A stretch of DNA of 39,757 bases from Flavobacteriales bacterium (lineage in GTDB: Bacteria > Bacteroidota > Bacteroidia > Flavobacteriales_D > Sanyastnellaceae). Where the stretch lies: positions 1-39,757 of the forward strand of contig CANHSF010000006.1 in the NCBI GenBank assembly GCA_947463065.1, written 5' to 3'. Position 1 is the stretch's first letter. Each line of letters opens with the position of its first letter. Of this stretch, positions 19,001-25,304 are shown piece after piece. The notes under the pieces are model-generated. The model was not told the DNA's origin and ran no database searches. It worked only from the letters and a program-made list of their open reading frames with translations. Both the position numbers and the translations under genes were made by a program.

Positions 19001-19152
19001 ACAAAAATGAATGGCAGGGCGAATGCAATCAAACCGCCAGCTTGGGCGAGGAACTCCCAACCTCAACCTATTACTATATTCTTGATTTGGGTGAAACCAT
19101 GGAAGATGGACAGAAAATGGTGTTCAATGGATTTATTTACCTCAAACGATAA
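10072..19152 (+). CDS. Giant repeat adhesin-like protein with T9SS type B sorting domain
   Basis: From the ATG at 10072 (MIPSLRVL) this encodes 3,026 residues; the frame extends to a TTG at 10060 without improving the signal peptide. An N-terminal signal sequence ends near HHVHA-QLTF. After an opening domain of about 100 residues come roughly 31 tandem Ig/PKD-like units of about 90 residues. Most begin like NAGPDQELCTP, continue with ATGTWSVVSG-type strands and finish with W-T-I-D-N-G-P-C then a DxV-xVF strand. The last roughly 85 residues match the type B (gliding motility-associated) sorting domain, with PDAFSPNDDGTNDALVI, FNRWGNLVYE and FNGFIYLKR. The protein should be exported by the T9SS and displayed on the surface. 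The genes after it encode PorP/SprF-like and PorE-like proteins, as in sprB-sprF loci. The ligand is unknown; adhesion or gliding are inferences. Confidence 0.9.
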   Translation: MIPSLRVLILLVTSFLFVHHVHAQLTFTPSNNYILDTICQGQSIDHCFNVTSAGTSHSIINFVNNDGTIVIAPVSNPFQRCFRYTAPFGFTGADAVTFTLQNNLGQTGTCTVTIFVANPSTPINAGPDQQLCAPTSSSIMSTTLTAIAPDPLADGYWTKLTGPGVISGGFDSPAIAGVDDDGGPTVTITGLTLGQHIYIYRQRYPCANNLDLVTINVYNGSPPVADANICFPSPLNHAEDTITLCGSNSYTLCANNPGTAATGTWTIFCGSGSIANINNASATINNLGIGCNCLEWNIGNGPCPGGETKDTLTICTYPTVQPAVLGADLVRCLGSFANVTLSGNTPSGANTGLWTYVSGPVPINIVSPNAANTVTTGYTVPGVYCFNWTITSGPCGSSTDQICVLVHDPNTPINAGPDQTICLPSNATTMAATPLTGPATGTWTVVPGFGTGSFGNANSPTTTVTGLSTGINRFRWTVSNGSCANNGASDLMDILVYPAAQPTPNAGVDQYLCFTGTPMSTSVTGTAPIAPGTGLWTISPSAPITPSPSASTISVSGLTPGEYTLTWTLNNGSCSPSVSDQMKIFVYNNTVTTTNAGLDVNLCTPTNSANMAATPAVTPAIGTWSVVQGGGTFISPNSPTSEVIAIPVGINRYRWTINTIANACGSYFDEVVVNVFDNTATTANAGPDQEFCNSGGSVNAVMGANAPVSPATGSWSGSPSVLPANSNVGAVSGLPVGTNVYTWTINNGACGSSSDNVSLLVYGPGQTAANAGADQELCSNNPTAVLSANALVNPATGLWQIVSGGGTLTTPNASSTTLTGIPVGITTLTWTIDNGPCVTPSVLVDTVRIFMYSVAQTPANAGLDINECSTSGTIALNGNSIIFPAVGTWTVTPAGPVFVNANDPQTTVSNLTPGTTYTFTWTIDNGNLCGTTSDQVVVNYYNNAQSIANAGPDQELCTPTASTVLAANVPDSPATGIWSVISGPNSPVFGDVISPTSSLSNLIVGTYILRWTTNNGPCNPSITFDEVSIFVFPNGGNVATAGADQEVCEPVSSVTLTGNVLIGPATGTWSQVSGPNAALINNPNLNQVTASSLIVGCYVFRWTVDNGSCAGAITSDDVQICVFDDSNLIANAGPDQTLCTPATSTTLAGSAVISPAIGTWTLVSGPNTPVFSVNQNNTAISNLIVGTYVMRWTVDNGPCFNGLTTDEMTIEVFNSAAAVANAGIDQEICSPNSQVVMSANAAVSPAVGTWTPVIGSGSIDAVNAPNTAITNIFVGTSCFQWTIDNGGCGSGTTFDQVCIDAFGNQPPADAGVDQDLCTPQSTTALEGNALIAPATGQWTQISGPNTVTFANDADPLTDVSGLTNVGCYVFEWTISNGVCADPITRDTVQVCVFNSGFDPADAGLDQELCSPTSTTVFAATAAEPPGQGTWTADPANPSIATIANINDPNSAVSNLSVGVYTFYWALNYAACGSEDDAVTITVYNSNQTAADAGDDVSLCTPTSSQVLAANAILPPAIGTWSTPNGGVAFIDANDPNTTVFNLIQGVDTLIWTIDNGSCLSPELSVDTMLIFLNDVNQPLADAALDQDFCTPTSTAVLLGSAVIYPGTGVWTSVGSATVDNPNSNTTGVSNLVVGTNTFCYEVENGACVPPSSQDCVDIFINDADQLPANAGPDQELCSNLTDCATLAGNGLIFPAVGTWTVLGGPSPLTFANANDPTTQVCGLMPGVYTLEWCIDNGSCGPITCDQMTITVFDDSAEPSSVGADIELCSPTSSQVMNANAVPLPGFGVWSVVSGAGVISADDVDNPEALITDIPIGINAFSWCISNGVCPDANSCDTLLVTIYDENALPADAGDDQDWCEPTSCVTMTAAVPTYPAVGTWTSLSVGPTVSDPNDPSAEMCNLGVGEYYFLWSVYNGPCDNSVTTDLVRIRIFEENQPAADAGPDFNICTPQSVVDMVANSPIFPATASWNALPGGNGNIAGISNPNAQITGLLPGESCFVWTIDNGPCLPSITSDEVCIHVFDANLPEANAGEDIFLCAPAGGAFLNGFLTGSDLGDDLATGLWEQVSGPNTAVILSPTESNTVLNGLTIGDYVFRWTVDNGSCGTTSDEVVLHVNNSNAPPAEAGEDAYYCTPEDCHALNANVPENNSFGYWSTLPGTSACFTDINNPGSQVCCLNPGQTIFFWNIDNGACGQTVDVVSVFIYFEFNPDANAGVDQEICLPATEVTMNAEVPLFPALGDWQAIDACGTIGDLNSPTSLISNLCLGTHCFVWRVDNGPCPNGITTDTMCVRVFDPSPSVDAGLDLDICTPQNSVVMNASQPNDPNVGTWYLISGGGTIVNANDPATEITDLPVGINCFRWEYDNGPCDIGLPADELCIAVYPNDHPAADAGDDVEMCFPINDTVLTANTPIVPAVGFWTLIQGSGTIESVNNPTTALTDMAVGDNLLVWTILNGPCENGVLTDTVLVKVFPENPQIANAGLDQFLCTPENQVLMTATAPVAPSYGFWEVVSLGGLLLDSTNATAEVSFLAVGEHILQWHVYNGPCDPESVDPITILVNDSTAAPADAGPDQMLCAPDNVVTMAANDPTFPGFGYWTLGSHPGDPEILTVNSPTSEIFGLEIGITELIWNLDNGACGITQDTVIIMVNDPLSPLASVDEDQFLCDIPANGCVDLIGSQPSFPAFGWWEQIAGDNVADIADTSAFGTSACGLALNESAFVWNVANGACNALSSDTIWFYIYDSAIAGANAGADTAFCGEQSIFQTSGSQLTGTVTGLASGLWLPVDDAPPIDSQEDMPDAIVLNLPVGVHCYTWNVDNGACGVSSDEMCISIFDDGLVPANAGQDMDFCSSDFVEFALNGTLPVAPATSSWSVIEGPAALQNPNQFDATVLSLGAIQTELVDVISVLQYTVDNGICGVTSDTLLLVLKDCETIKVPDAFSPNDDGTNDALVIPNIEYYPQNSMKIFNRWGNLVYEAAPYKNEWQGECNQTASLGEELPTSTYYYILDLGETMEDGQKMVFNGFIYLKR
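10441..18852 (+). repeat. About 31 tandem Cys-paired Ig/PKD-like repeat units (protein level)
   Basis: About 31 units of roughly 90 codons can be read from the recurring start [N/D]AGxDxxxC and the recurring end W-x-x-x-N-G-x-C. Nearly every unit has one Cys after the start motif and one after the NG, so one conserved disulfide per unit is likely. A subset carry additional Cys pairs. The units are diverged at the DNA level, so this is an old domain array and not a recent DNA expansion. The start motif resembles PKD/K319L-type domains, to which a Cys has been added. Confidence 0.8.
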
Positions 19153-19156
19153 TCAA

Positions 19157-20110
19157 ATGCAGACCAAAAAAATGAAAAAGAATACGATTGTTGGTTTACT
19201 CTGCTGTGCATGTGCACTATTGGGTCAATTGCGTTTGACGGCTCAACAAGATCCCATGTTTACCCAATATATGTTCAACACTTTGAGCATCAATCCGGCT
19301 TATGCGGGGAGCAAGGACTTTTTGAGTGCCACGGCCATTCACCGCTCGCAATGGGTCAATTTTGAAGGTGCGCCTGTGACGCAGTCGGTAACGGTACATT
19401 CTCCATTGCGCAACGAGAGCATCAGTTTGGGCGGAACCATCATCAACGATGCATTCGGGCCCGTCAAACAATCAGGGATTTACATCGATGCGAGCTACCG
19501 CATTTTTATGGGCAACCGTCGCTTGGCATTCGGTATCAAAGGGGGCTTGAATTTGTTCAGCGCGAATTTGATGGACTTGAATCCGTTGGAAGAAAACGAT
19601 GCCTCTTTCGCCGGCAACATTGCCAATAAACCCTTGCCGAATTTTGGGGCAGGCGTGATGTATTACACCCGACGTTGGTACGTGGGCGCCAGTGTACCCA
19701 AATTGTTGTCCAACAAATTGCTCAGCGGCGATTTGCCCGATTACAGCGGGGTCAATAACAAAGAAATTCCACATGCTTTTTTGATTGCCGGCGGTGTGTT
19801 TGATGTCAATCTGTACACCAAATTCAAGCCGACCATTTTGGTGAAAGCCGTCAGTGGTGCACCTATCGCGGCAGAAGCGACCGGTCAATTTTTGTTCTAC
19901 GATAAGTTTTGGGCCGGATTGATGTACCGTTGGCAGGATGCTGCTGGGGTCTTGTTGCAATACGAAATCAATCGCATGTTCAAAGTGGGCTATGCGTTTG
20001 ATTACAGTTTATCCGATATCCGAAAATACAGCGACGGTTCACATGAAATTATGCTGGGATTCGATCTCAACCGCGGCAAAACTGGCGATGTTTCACCGCG
20101 TTATTTCTAA
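19157..20110 (+). CDS. PorP/SprF family T9SS membrane protein
   Basis: Starting at the ATG at 19157 (MQTKKMKKNTIVGLL; a second ATG is at 19172) this encodes 317 residues with a signal peptide ending near LTAQ. Directly after it is the family's hallmark QDPMFTQYMFNTLSINPAYAG (given in parts: QDPMFTQYMFN and LSINPAYAGS). The remainder is an outer-membrane beta-barrel with the expected HRSQWVNFEGAP and GLMYRWQDA segments. PorP/SprF-type proteins act with the T9SS in anchoring or exporting type B sorting-domain proteins; SprF is needed for SprB in Flavobacterium. The gene starts four bases after the giant adhesin stop, so a dedicated pair is likely. Confidence 0.93.
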   Translation: MQTKKMKKNTIVGLLCCACALLGQLRLTAQQDPMFTQYMFNTLSINPAYAGSKDFLSATAIHRSQWVNFEGAPVTQSVTVHSPLRNESISLGGTIINDAFGPVKQSGIYIDASYRIFMGNRRLAFGIKGGLNLFSANLMDLNPLEENDASFAGNIANKPLPNFGAGVMYYTRRWYVGASVPKLLSNKLLSGDLPDYSGVNNKEIPHAFLIAGGVFDVNLYTKFKPTILVKAVSGAPIAAEATGQFLFYDKFWAGLMYRWQDAAGVLLQYEINRMFKVGYAFDYSLSDIRKYSDGSHEIMLGFDLNRGKTGDVSPRYF

Positions 20111-20122
20111 AGACACATTATC

Positions 20123-22336
20123 ATGAGCACATCCATTCTCAACCGTATATCTATGATCCATTGGAGAGTTGTCATTCTTCTTGTTGCATGCCTCACGTCG
20201 GGTGCTGCTCACGAATGCGCAGCCCAAAAGGGCAAACTCAATATTGCAGACCAGTACTTCATGGCGTTTGATTTCAAAAGCGCTGAAAAGGTGTATGCCG
20301 ATATCTTGGCATCGGCCAAACACGCCAACGATACATTGCCATTGCGACGCATTGCCTATTGCCAAACCAAAACCGGCAATTGGGTAAAAGCAGAAGCCAA
20401 TTACAAACGTTTGATCGCAATGAACATGGGCAAGCCAACCGATTATTTGGGGCTGGCCGAAGTGCTCAAACTGCAAGGAAAATACACGGAGGCGATAGAG
20501 GTTTACAATAAGCTGTTGGTTGTACAGCCCGACAACGGTATCGCCAAAGTATACAAGAACAACGTCGATTTTGCGGAGCGCATCGTCCGAGACAGTGCCA
20601 TTTACCGATTGCGTTGTGCCAACATCAATTCGCCGTATTCCGATTTTGGTCCGGGCTTTTTTGTGGATGGCAAGGTACTTTTTGCATCCAGCCGCGGTGA
20701 TGGTTCAAAAAATCAGTCCATTTATGCTTGGAACAATCAGCCTTTTCTCAATATGTTCATGTGCGACGTGTCGGCGGATACCACATTGCAAAACGCAAAA
20801 CCCGTTGCGGATGAAATGATCACCCGCTTGCACGAGGGAACCATGACCTATGCGCCTTCCTCCAATACGATTTACTATACTAAAGAAAATTTGCGCAAAG
20901 GAGATTTTGATAAGATCAAAGGTGGACGCCGCAATCTGGGCATCTACAGCATCACATACAATACATCAGAAGGAAAATACGGCGAGGAAAAGGACTTCGC
21001 CTTCAATAATCGCAATTACTCACTGGGCAATCCCACACTCACTCCCGACGGAAAACGCCTGTACTTTGTCAGCGATATGCCAGGTGGTTTCGGTGGAACG
21101 GACATCTATTATTCCAATTGGAACGATTCGGTGTGGAGTGCACCCGTCAATTGCGGCAACAAGATCAACACCCTCGCCGATGAGCTTTTCCCTTTCGCAG
21201 TGTCTTCCGATATGTTGTACTTCTCATCCAATGGGCATTTGAGCATCGGTGGATTGGATGTGTTTTATACCAACCCGAATGATAGTTCGGTTGTGAAAAA
21301 TATCGGATACCCGGGCAATTCGCATTACGATGATTTTGCTCTGATTTGTTATCCCAATGAAACCAAAGGCTTTATCTGTAGCAATCGCCCTGGTGGCCAA
21401 GGCGACGACGATATTTATGAGTTTACCATCAAACCGGTCGATGAGGTTTTTGTATCGGGCGTGGTCACCGATAAGAATACCTTAGAACCTGTAGTCAATG
21501 CGACTGTGATGGTGCCCGCGGAAGACGGTTCGATGATCGAAGTGAAAACCGACGACAAAGGCCGCTATCAAATCACTGTGCCCTACAAGGATATCATTGA
21601 ATTGGAAGCCAGCAAGCCCATGTATCTGAGTGGAAAATCATCGCGGAAAGCTGACCCGCGTTCCTCCTACATGGACGGTTTCAATATTGAGATGCAAAAA
21701 ATCGATTGGATGACATCGGGTCGGGTGATTTTCGATGCTGATGGGAAGCCGGCTGTAGGTGCTATTGTGATTTTGAACGAATTGTTGGGCAACGATACCT
21801 TGGCTGTCGATACCATTACCATTGGTGCCGATGGCAAATACATGTGGCCATTGCAAGCGAATAAATCGTATTTGACCGTGGCATTGAAGGAAGGCTACAG
21901 CCGCATGACCGAACGTTTTGCGACCAACAATCCTTCGCAAAAAGTGCATACCCGCGACTTTAAATTGTTCAAGTTGGAAAAAAACACTACAGTAAAAGTG
22001 GAGAATATCTACTACGACTACAACAGTGCTGTTCTCAAACCGGAGTCAGCGGTGGAATTGAATAAACTTGTCAATATTCTGCGCGACAATCCAACCATGC
22101 GAATCGAATTGGGCTCACACTCGGATTCACGCGGTGGCGATGCCTACAACCTTACCTTATCCGAGAAGCGTGCGAAAAGTGCTGTGGATTATCTTGTGGG
22201 ACAAGGCATTGCCAAGGATCGCATGGTGAGCAAGGGCTATGGTGAAACCGGGCTGCTCAATCGCTGCGATGATGGTGTGACCTGCACAGATGAAGAACAT
22301 GCAGTGAATCGCCGAACTGAATTTAAAGTCCTTTAG
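20123..22336 (+). CDS. PorE-like protein: TPR, PD40 propeller, CRD and OmpA domains
   Basis: This 737-residue protein has an N-terminal signal peptide (ending near ECAAQ, with MIHW at 20153 as an alternative start). TPR-like helices follow at about residues 38-155 (NYKRLIAMN, YLGLAEVLKLQGKYTEAIEV). Next come PD40/WD40-type propeller blades at about 170-430 (PTLTPDGKRLYFVSDMPGG, GTDIYYSN), then a carboxypeptidase-regulatory-like domain near 445-530 (VSGVVTDKNTLEPVVNATV). An OmpA peptidoglycan-binding domain occupies the last hundred residues (YYDYNSAVLKPES, HSDSRGGDAYN, NRRTEF). This order matches PorE of Porphyromonas, which ties the T9SS to peptidoglycan. The gene is 12 bases after porP/sprF, supporting co-function with the adhesin. 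Paralogues are common in Bacteroidota, so a locus-specific role is possible. Confidence 0.9.
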   Translation: MSTSILNRISMIHWRVVILLVACLTSGAAHECAAQKGKLNIADQYFMAFDFKSAEKVYADILASAKHANDTLPLRRIAYCQTKTGNWVKAEANYKRLIAMNMGKPTDYLGLAEVLKLQGKYTEAIEVYNKLLVVQPDNGIAKVYKNNVDFAERIVRDSAIYRLRCANINSPYSDFGPGFFVDGKVLFASSRGDGSKNQSIYAWNNQPFLNMFMCDVSADTTLQNAKPVADEMITRLHEGTMTYAPSSNTIYYTKENLRKGDFDKIKGGRRNLGIYSITYNTSEGKYGEEKDFAFNNRNYSLGNPTLTPDGKRLYFVSDMPGGFGGTDIYYSNWNDSVWSAPVNCGNKINTLADELFPFAVSSDMLYFSSNGHLSIGGLDVFYTNPNDSSVVKNIGYPGNSHYDDFALICYPNETKGFICSNRPGGQGDDDIYEFTIKPVDEVFVSGVVTDKNTLEPVVNATVMVPAEDGSMIEVKTDDKGRYQITVPYKDIIELEASKPMYLSGKSSRKADPRSSYMDGFNIEMQKIDWMTSGRVIFDADGKPAVGAIVILNELLGNDTLAVDTITIGADGKYMWPLQANKSYLTVALKEGYSRMTERFATNNPSQKVHTRDFKLFKLEKNTTVKVENIYYDYNSAVLKPESAVELNKLVNILRDNPTMRIELGSHSDSRGGDAYNLTLSEKRAKSAVDYLVGQGIAKDRMVSKGYGETGLLNRCDDGVTCTDEEHAVNRRTEFKVL

Positions 22337-22338
22337 GA

Positions 22339-22602
22339 ATGAAATTTCTCCTTGCGTTTTTTTTGGTAGCAGTGACTGTTGCAGGTTGCCGATCGCCATG
22401 GAACGATGACGAACAAAAGCAGGTGTACGACAAATGCGTGCAGGTGAACACGCCGCTCTATCCCAATGGTGTGGCGGACAGTATTTGCGCATGCTACATC
22501 GAAAAATTGGTGCAGCGATTTCCTCAAAACAATCAGCGCCCCGAAGAAATTTTGGACGTGATCAATGAATGCGCAGAACAGTATCCGTTGCAAAAGCAAT
22601 GA
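22339..22602 (+). CDS. Small putative lipoprotein
   Basis: An 87-residue protein begins two bases after the PorE-like stop. It has a clear lipoprotein signal: a hydrophobic stretch ending in VTVAGC, where Cys17 would be lipidated. The mature part is short and mostly helical, with CVQVN, ICACYIEKLVQRFP and INECAEQ placing four Cys at helix-like spacings. No family name is recognised. Tight spacing implies co-transcription with the adhesin/porP/porE genes, so an accessory envelope role is possible but unproven. Confidence 0.75.
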   Translation: MKFLLAFFLVAVTVAGCRSPWNDDEQKQVYDKCVQVNTPLYPNGVADSICACYIEKLVQRFPQNNQRPEEILDVINECAEQYPLQKQ

Positions 22603-22654
22603 TGGCTTTTCCAGCTGCCATGCCCATTTAGTTTGGTGGTTTCAAATTGCACAT

Positions 22655-22689
22655 AAAAAAGGCTGTCTCAGCATTGCCGTGACAGCCTT
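22655..22689 (-). terminator. Rho-independent terminator of trigger factor
   Basis: AAGGCTGTC (22659-22667) and GACAGCCTT (22681-22689) form a perfect nine-base-pair stem with a 13-base loop. On the minus strand it is followed directly by a run of six T, 29 bases after the trigger factor stop. The stem may also stop readthrough of the convergent lipoprotein gene. Confidence 0.8.
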
Positions 22690-22717
22690 GGTATGTGTGT
22701 TTTGCAAAAGGATCGAA

Positions 22718-24067
22718 TCAATGCTGAGCAGCGTGAACAAACTCATCAAAGCTCACCGACTTTTTATTGATGGTGCATTTTTCGCGAATCATTTCCATCA
22801 AACGTTCTTCGAACAATTGTTCGTAAACCTTGCGGATTTCCTCGTTTTTCGACATCGTATTTTTGGCATATTCTTCCAAATTTTCGTCGTCAACCGGAAT
22901 GCCGTATTGCGCAAAGTTGGCGGCGATACTGGCTTTTACCTTGTTTTTTACATCCTCATGCGTCACCTTGATGTCGTTGGATTGAATCAAGTGATTCTCG
23001 ATCAACGTCCAACGCAATTGACCGGCGTACATGGGGTATTCGTACTCCAATTGTTCCAATGAGAGCGGCTTTTCGTTGGTGGCTTGGATCCAACGTTTGA
23101 GGAACGCGTCGGGCAACTCCAAAGTAACCCCTTCGATCAATTGACGCTTGGCATTGCGGGCAAACATCCATTGGGCGTCCATGGTGAATTGTTCTTGCAA
23201 ACCCTCGCGCACTTTCGCACGCAATTCGTCTTCGTTGTTGACTACGCCAGGGCCGTACATGCGGTCGAAAAGCTCTTGGTTGAGTTCGGCCAATTCCATG
23301 TGCTGAATGCCTTTGACGGTGATTTGCACCATGCTTTCCATGTGGTGAACAGCCTCATGCGTGATGCCCAACAATTTGGCTAAATCGTTGTGGTTTTCGG
23401 CCAAATGGTGTGGGTTGACAATGGCGGTGTCGTCCTTTTTAAGACCAACCAATTTGCTCTTGGTGTCGGCGTCTTTGATGAACTCGACAAATACGCTGCC
23501 TTCGCTTTGGATACCGCCAGTTACAGGCTGCTGGTTGGCATCGATCTCTACGATGGCAACAGACAACATGTCTTCATCACCGCACGATTCGGCTTCGCTC
23601 ATTTTGCCAAAACGTTTTGCGAAATCGCGCACTTGGCGGGTAACCAACGCATCGTCTACTTCGGCTTCAAGATGAGTGAAGGTAAGGGATTGATCGAGGG
23701 TCAGGTTGACATTGGGAGCTAGGCCCAATTCATAGAAGAATGTGAATTGATCAGGATTTTCCCAATTGGCTACTTCGCGGTTATCGGCTTTGGGCATTGG
23801 GCTTCCGAGCACATTGAGTTTGTTTTCGCTGATGTATTGGTGCAAGCTGCGCTGAAGAACTTGATTGATTTCTTCTGCGAGGATGCTTTTTCCAAAACGT
23901 TGTTTGATCAGGCTCATGGGCACTTGACCAGCTCGGAAACCGGGCAGTTGAGCGGTTTTGCGGTATTTTTTGAGTGCTTTTTCTACGTTTTCAGCGTAGT
24001 CCGTTTTGTCCAATTCGATGCTGATTTCAGCGTTCAATGCATCAATGTTGTTTTGCGTGATGTTCAT
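22718..24067 (-). CDS. tig: Trigger factor (ribosome-associated chaperone)
   Basis: Starting at the ATG at 24067 (MNITQNNIDALN) the protein has 449 residues; an ATG at 24091 adds eight residues, and longer forms are unlikely. The N-terminal ribosome-binding domain carries the trigger-factor signature LPGFRAGQVPMSLIKQRFG (the GFRxGxxP loop that docks near ribosomal protein L23). A diverged PPIase-like middle follows, then the helical C-terminal cradle (QLEYEYPMYAGQLRWTLIE). Trigger factor binds nascent chains in the cytoplasm and is important for secreted and outer-membrane proteins. It is monocistronic here, bounded by a terminator and by a -7 promoter element at 24133-24140. Confidence 0.93.
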   Translation of the reverse strand: MNITQNNIDALNAEISIELDKTDYAENVEKALKKYRKTAQLPGFRAGQVPMSLIKQRFGKSILAEEINQVLQRSLHQYISENKLNVLGSPMPKADNREVANWENPDQFTFFYELGLAPNVNLTLDQSLTFTHLEAEVDDALVTRQVRDFAKRFGKMSEAESCGDEDMLSVAIVEIDANQQPVTGGIQSEGSVFVEFIKDADTKSKLVGLKKDDTAIVNPHHLAENHNDLAKLLGITHEAVHHMESMVQITVKGIQHMELAELNQELFDRMYGPGVVNNEDELRAKVREGLQEQFTMDAQWMFARNAKRQLIEGVTLELPDAFLKRWIQATNEKPLSLEQLEYEYPMYAGQLRWTLIENHLIQSNDIKVTHEDVKNKVKASIAANFAQYGIPVDDENLEEYAKNTMSKNEEIRKVYEQLFEERLMEMIREKCTINKKSVSFDEFVHAAQH

Positions 24068-24132
24068 GTCAACGTTTGTATTGAGGGCCATGCAATTGGC
24101 CTGTTCGTTCGTGTACTTTTTAAAAAGGGGTG

Positions 24133-24140
24133 CAAAAATA
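24133..24140 (-). promoter_or_regulatory. Candidate -7 promoter element (TATTTTTG) of trigger factor
   Basis: On the minus strand the octamer matches TAnnTTTG exactly and lies 65 bases upstream of the proposed start at 24067. The -33 TTTG is not evident at the expected distance. Confidence 0.4.
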
Positions 24141-24260
24141 CAACATTTTGTTCGATTTTGCGCTAGTGCCTTTGTAAATGACTGATAAATAACGATGTAG
24201 AGGGATTGTAGGCGCTGTTGGGAACAAAAAAAGCAACGCTCTCGCATTGCTTTTGTTTTG

Positions 24261-24342
24261 TCCGGGTGGAGGGACTCGAACCCCCATGCCTCGCAGCGTC
24301 AGATCCTAAGTCTGATATGTCTACCAATTTCACCACACCCGG
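24261..24342 (-). tRNA. tRNA-Leu (anticodon UAG)
   Basis: The minus strand folds as a class II tRNA of 82 bases. The acceptor arms CCGGGTG and CACCCGG pair perfectly over seven bases, with A as discriminator. The D arm contains AAATTGGTAGA, and the anticodon arm is TCAGA-CTTAGGA-TCTGA with anticodon TAG at 24306-24308. A variable arm (about CGCTGCGAGGC) and a T arm with TTCGAGT follow. CCA is not encoded. Leu isotype follows from the anticodon and the long variable arm. Confidence 0.93.
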
Positions 24343-24371
24343 CTGAATTGGTTTTTCTCTTTTGGAGGCCG

Positions 24372-24379
24372 CGAATATA
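24372..24379 (-). promoter_or_regulatory. Candidate promoter of tRNA-Leu (TATATTCG)
   Basis: On the minus strand TATATTCG lies 29 bases before the tRNA 5' end, with TTTG 22 bases further upstream at 24402-24405. It is one mismatch from TAnnTTTG, and its position suits a short tRNA leader. Confidence 0.4.
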
Positions 24380-24470
24380 CTATGATTTTTTTAATCCCAC
24401 ACAAAGGTTTTTTTTGCAAAAGGGGAAACCACTTTTTTTGTGCTATTTTGCAACGCTTATCCCAACCAAG

Positions 24471-25304
24471 ATGCTGACTCGTTACTTATGGTCTTTTGTG
24501 GTGCTGTTTGTTGGCACAGCGTTCTTCCTCTCAGGCAATGCCCGGGGTCAGGAACTGTATGGCGCACCGTCAGCTGCTATGGCCAATACCATGGTCACCG
24601 ATACCAATGTGTGGGCGGCTTCTAACAATCCCGCGGGCATGCCGTGGCTAGCCAAAGGGGGAATTGCCGCCGGGTACAGAAATGCTTTCAATATTCAAAA
24701 ACTGGGAACAAGAAGCATCGCAGCGGTTCTGCCTTTTCGCAACAGTGCTTTTGGGGTTTCTCTTCAAAGCTATGGTTTCGAAGCTTTTTTGGCCAACCGA
24801 ATCGGCTTATCCTATGGCATTCGATTGGGTGAAAAGTTGTCGCTGGGGGCACAAATGCACTACCACGCGCTCACGCTCAGCGAGATGTACGGCAGAACTT
24901 CTTTTATGACCATAGCCTTGGGCGCGCGGTTCAATGCCACACGAAAACTCACCCTCGGTGCCTATATCAACAATCCCAATCAATCCAAAATTGCAGACTT
25001 CAACGATGAACGTTCGGTGTCGCGCATTGCTGCGGGGATGTCCTATGCATGGTCAACGCGATTGCGCATGACGGCCGAGGTGCAACAAGAAAGTGGACAA
25101 ACGGGTGGCGTGCGCGCGGGTTTGGAGTATGTGCCGGTGCCGTCGATTGTTTTGCGCTGCGGAGGAGGTACTGGTCCTGCATTGTTCAGCTTTGGTTTTG
25201 GTTGGCACCGCAAAGCCATTCACCTCGATGTGGCTTCCTTCTATCACAACGTTTTGGGCTTTAGTCCGCAAGTCGCATTGGCCTGGGTGCCCGGCAGAAA
25301 ATGA
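24471..25304 (+). CDS. Putative outer-membrane beta-barrel protein
   Basis: From the ATG at 24471 (MLTRYLWSF) the protein has 277 residues; the frame is open upstream through the tRNA but that part is not coding. A signal peptide ends near ARGQ. The mature part opens with AANTxVT-like sequence and SNNPAGMPWL, reminiscent of the N-terminal plug of PorV/PorQ/FadL-type barrels. Alternating beta strands follow (FGVSLQSYGFE, GLSYGIRLGEKLSLGAQMHY). No specific family is assigned. Its stop overlaps the start of the next gene as ATGA, so it is coupled to a second, larger barrel-like protein with helix-hairpin-helix motifs. Confidence 0.75.
   Translation: MLTRYLWSFVVLFVGTAFFLSGNARGQELYGAPSAAMANTMVTDTNVWAASNNPAGMPWLAKGGIAAGYRNAFNIQKLGTRSIAAVLPFRNSAFGVSLQSYGFEAFLANRIGLSYGIRLGEKLSLGAQMHYHALTLSEMYGRTSFMTIALGARFNATRKLTLGAYINNPNQSKIADFNDERSVSRIAAGMSYAWSTRLRMTAEVQQESGQTGGVRAGLEYVPVPSIVLRCGGGTGPALFSFGFGWHRKAIHLDVASFYHNVLGFSPQVALAWVPGRK

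Noticed and set aside
24258-24470. N-terminal extension of the barrel gene
   Set aside because: The extension runs antisense through the tRNA-Leu gene; the ATG at 24471 gives a normal signal peptide.
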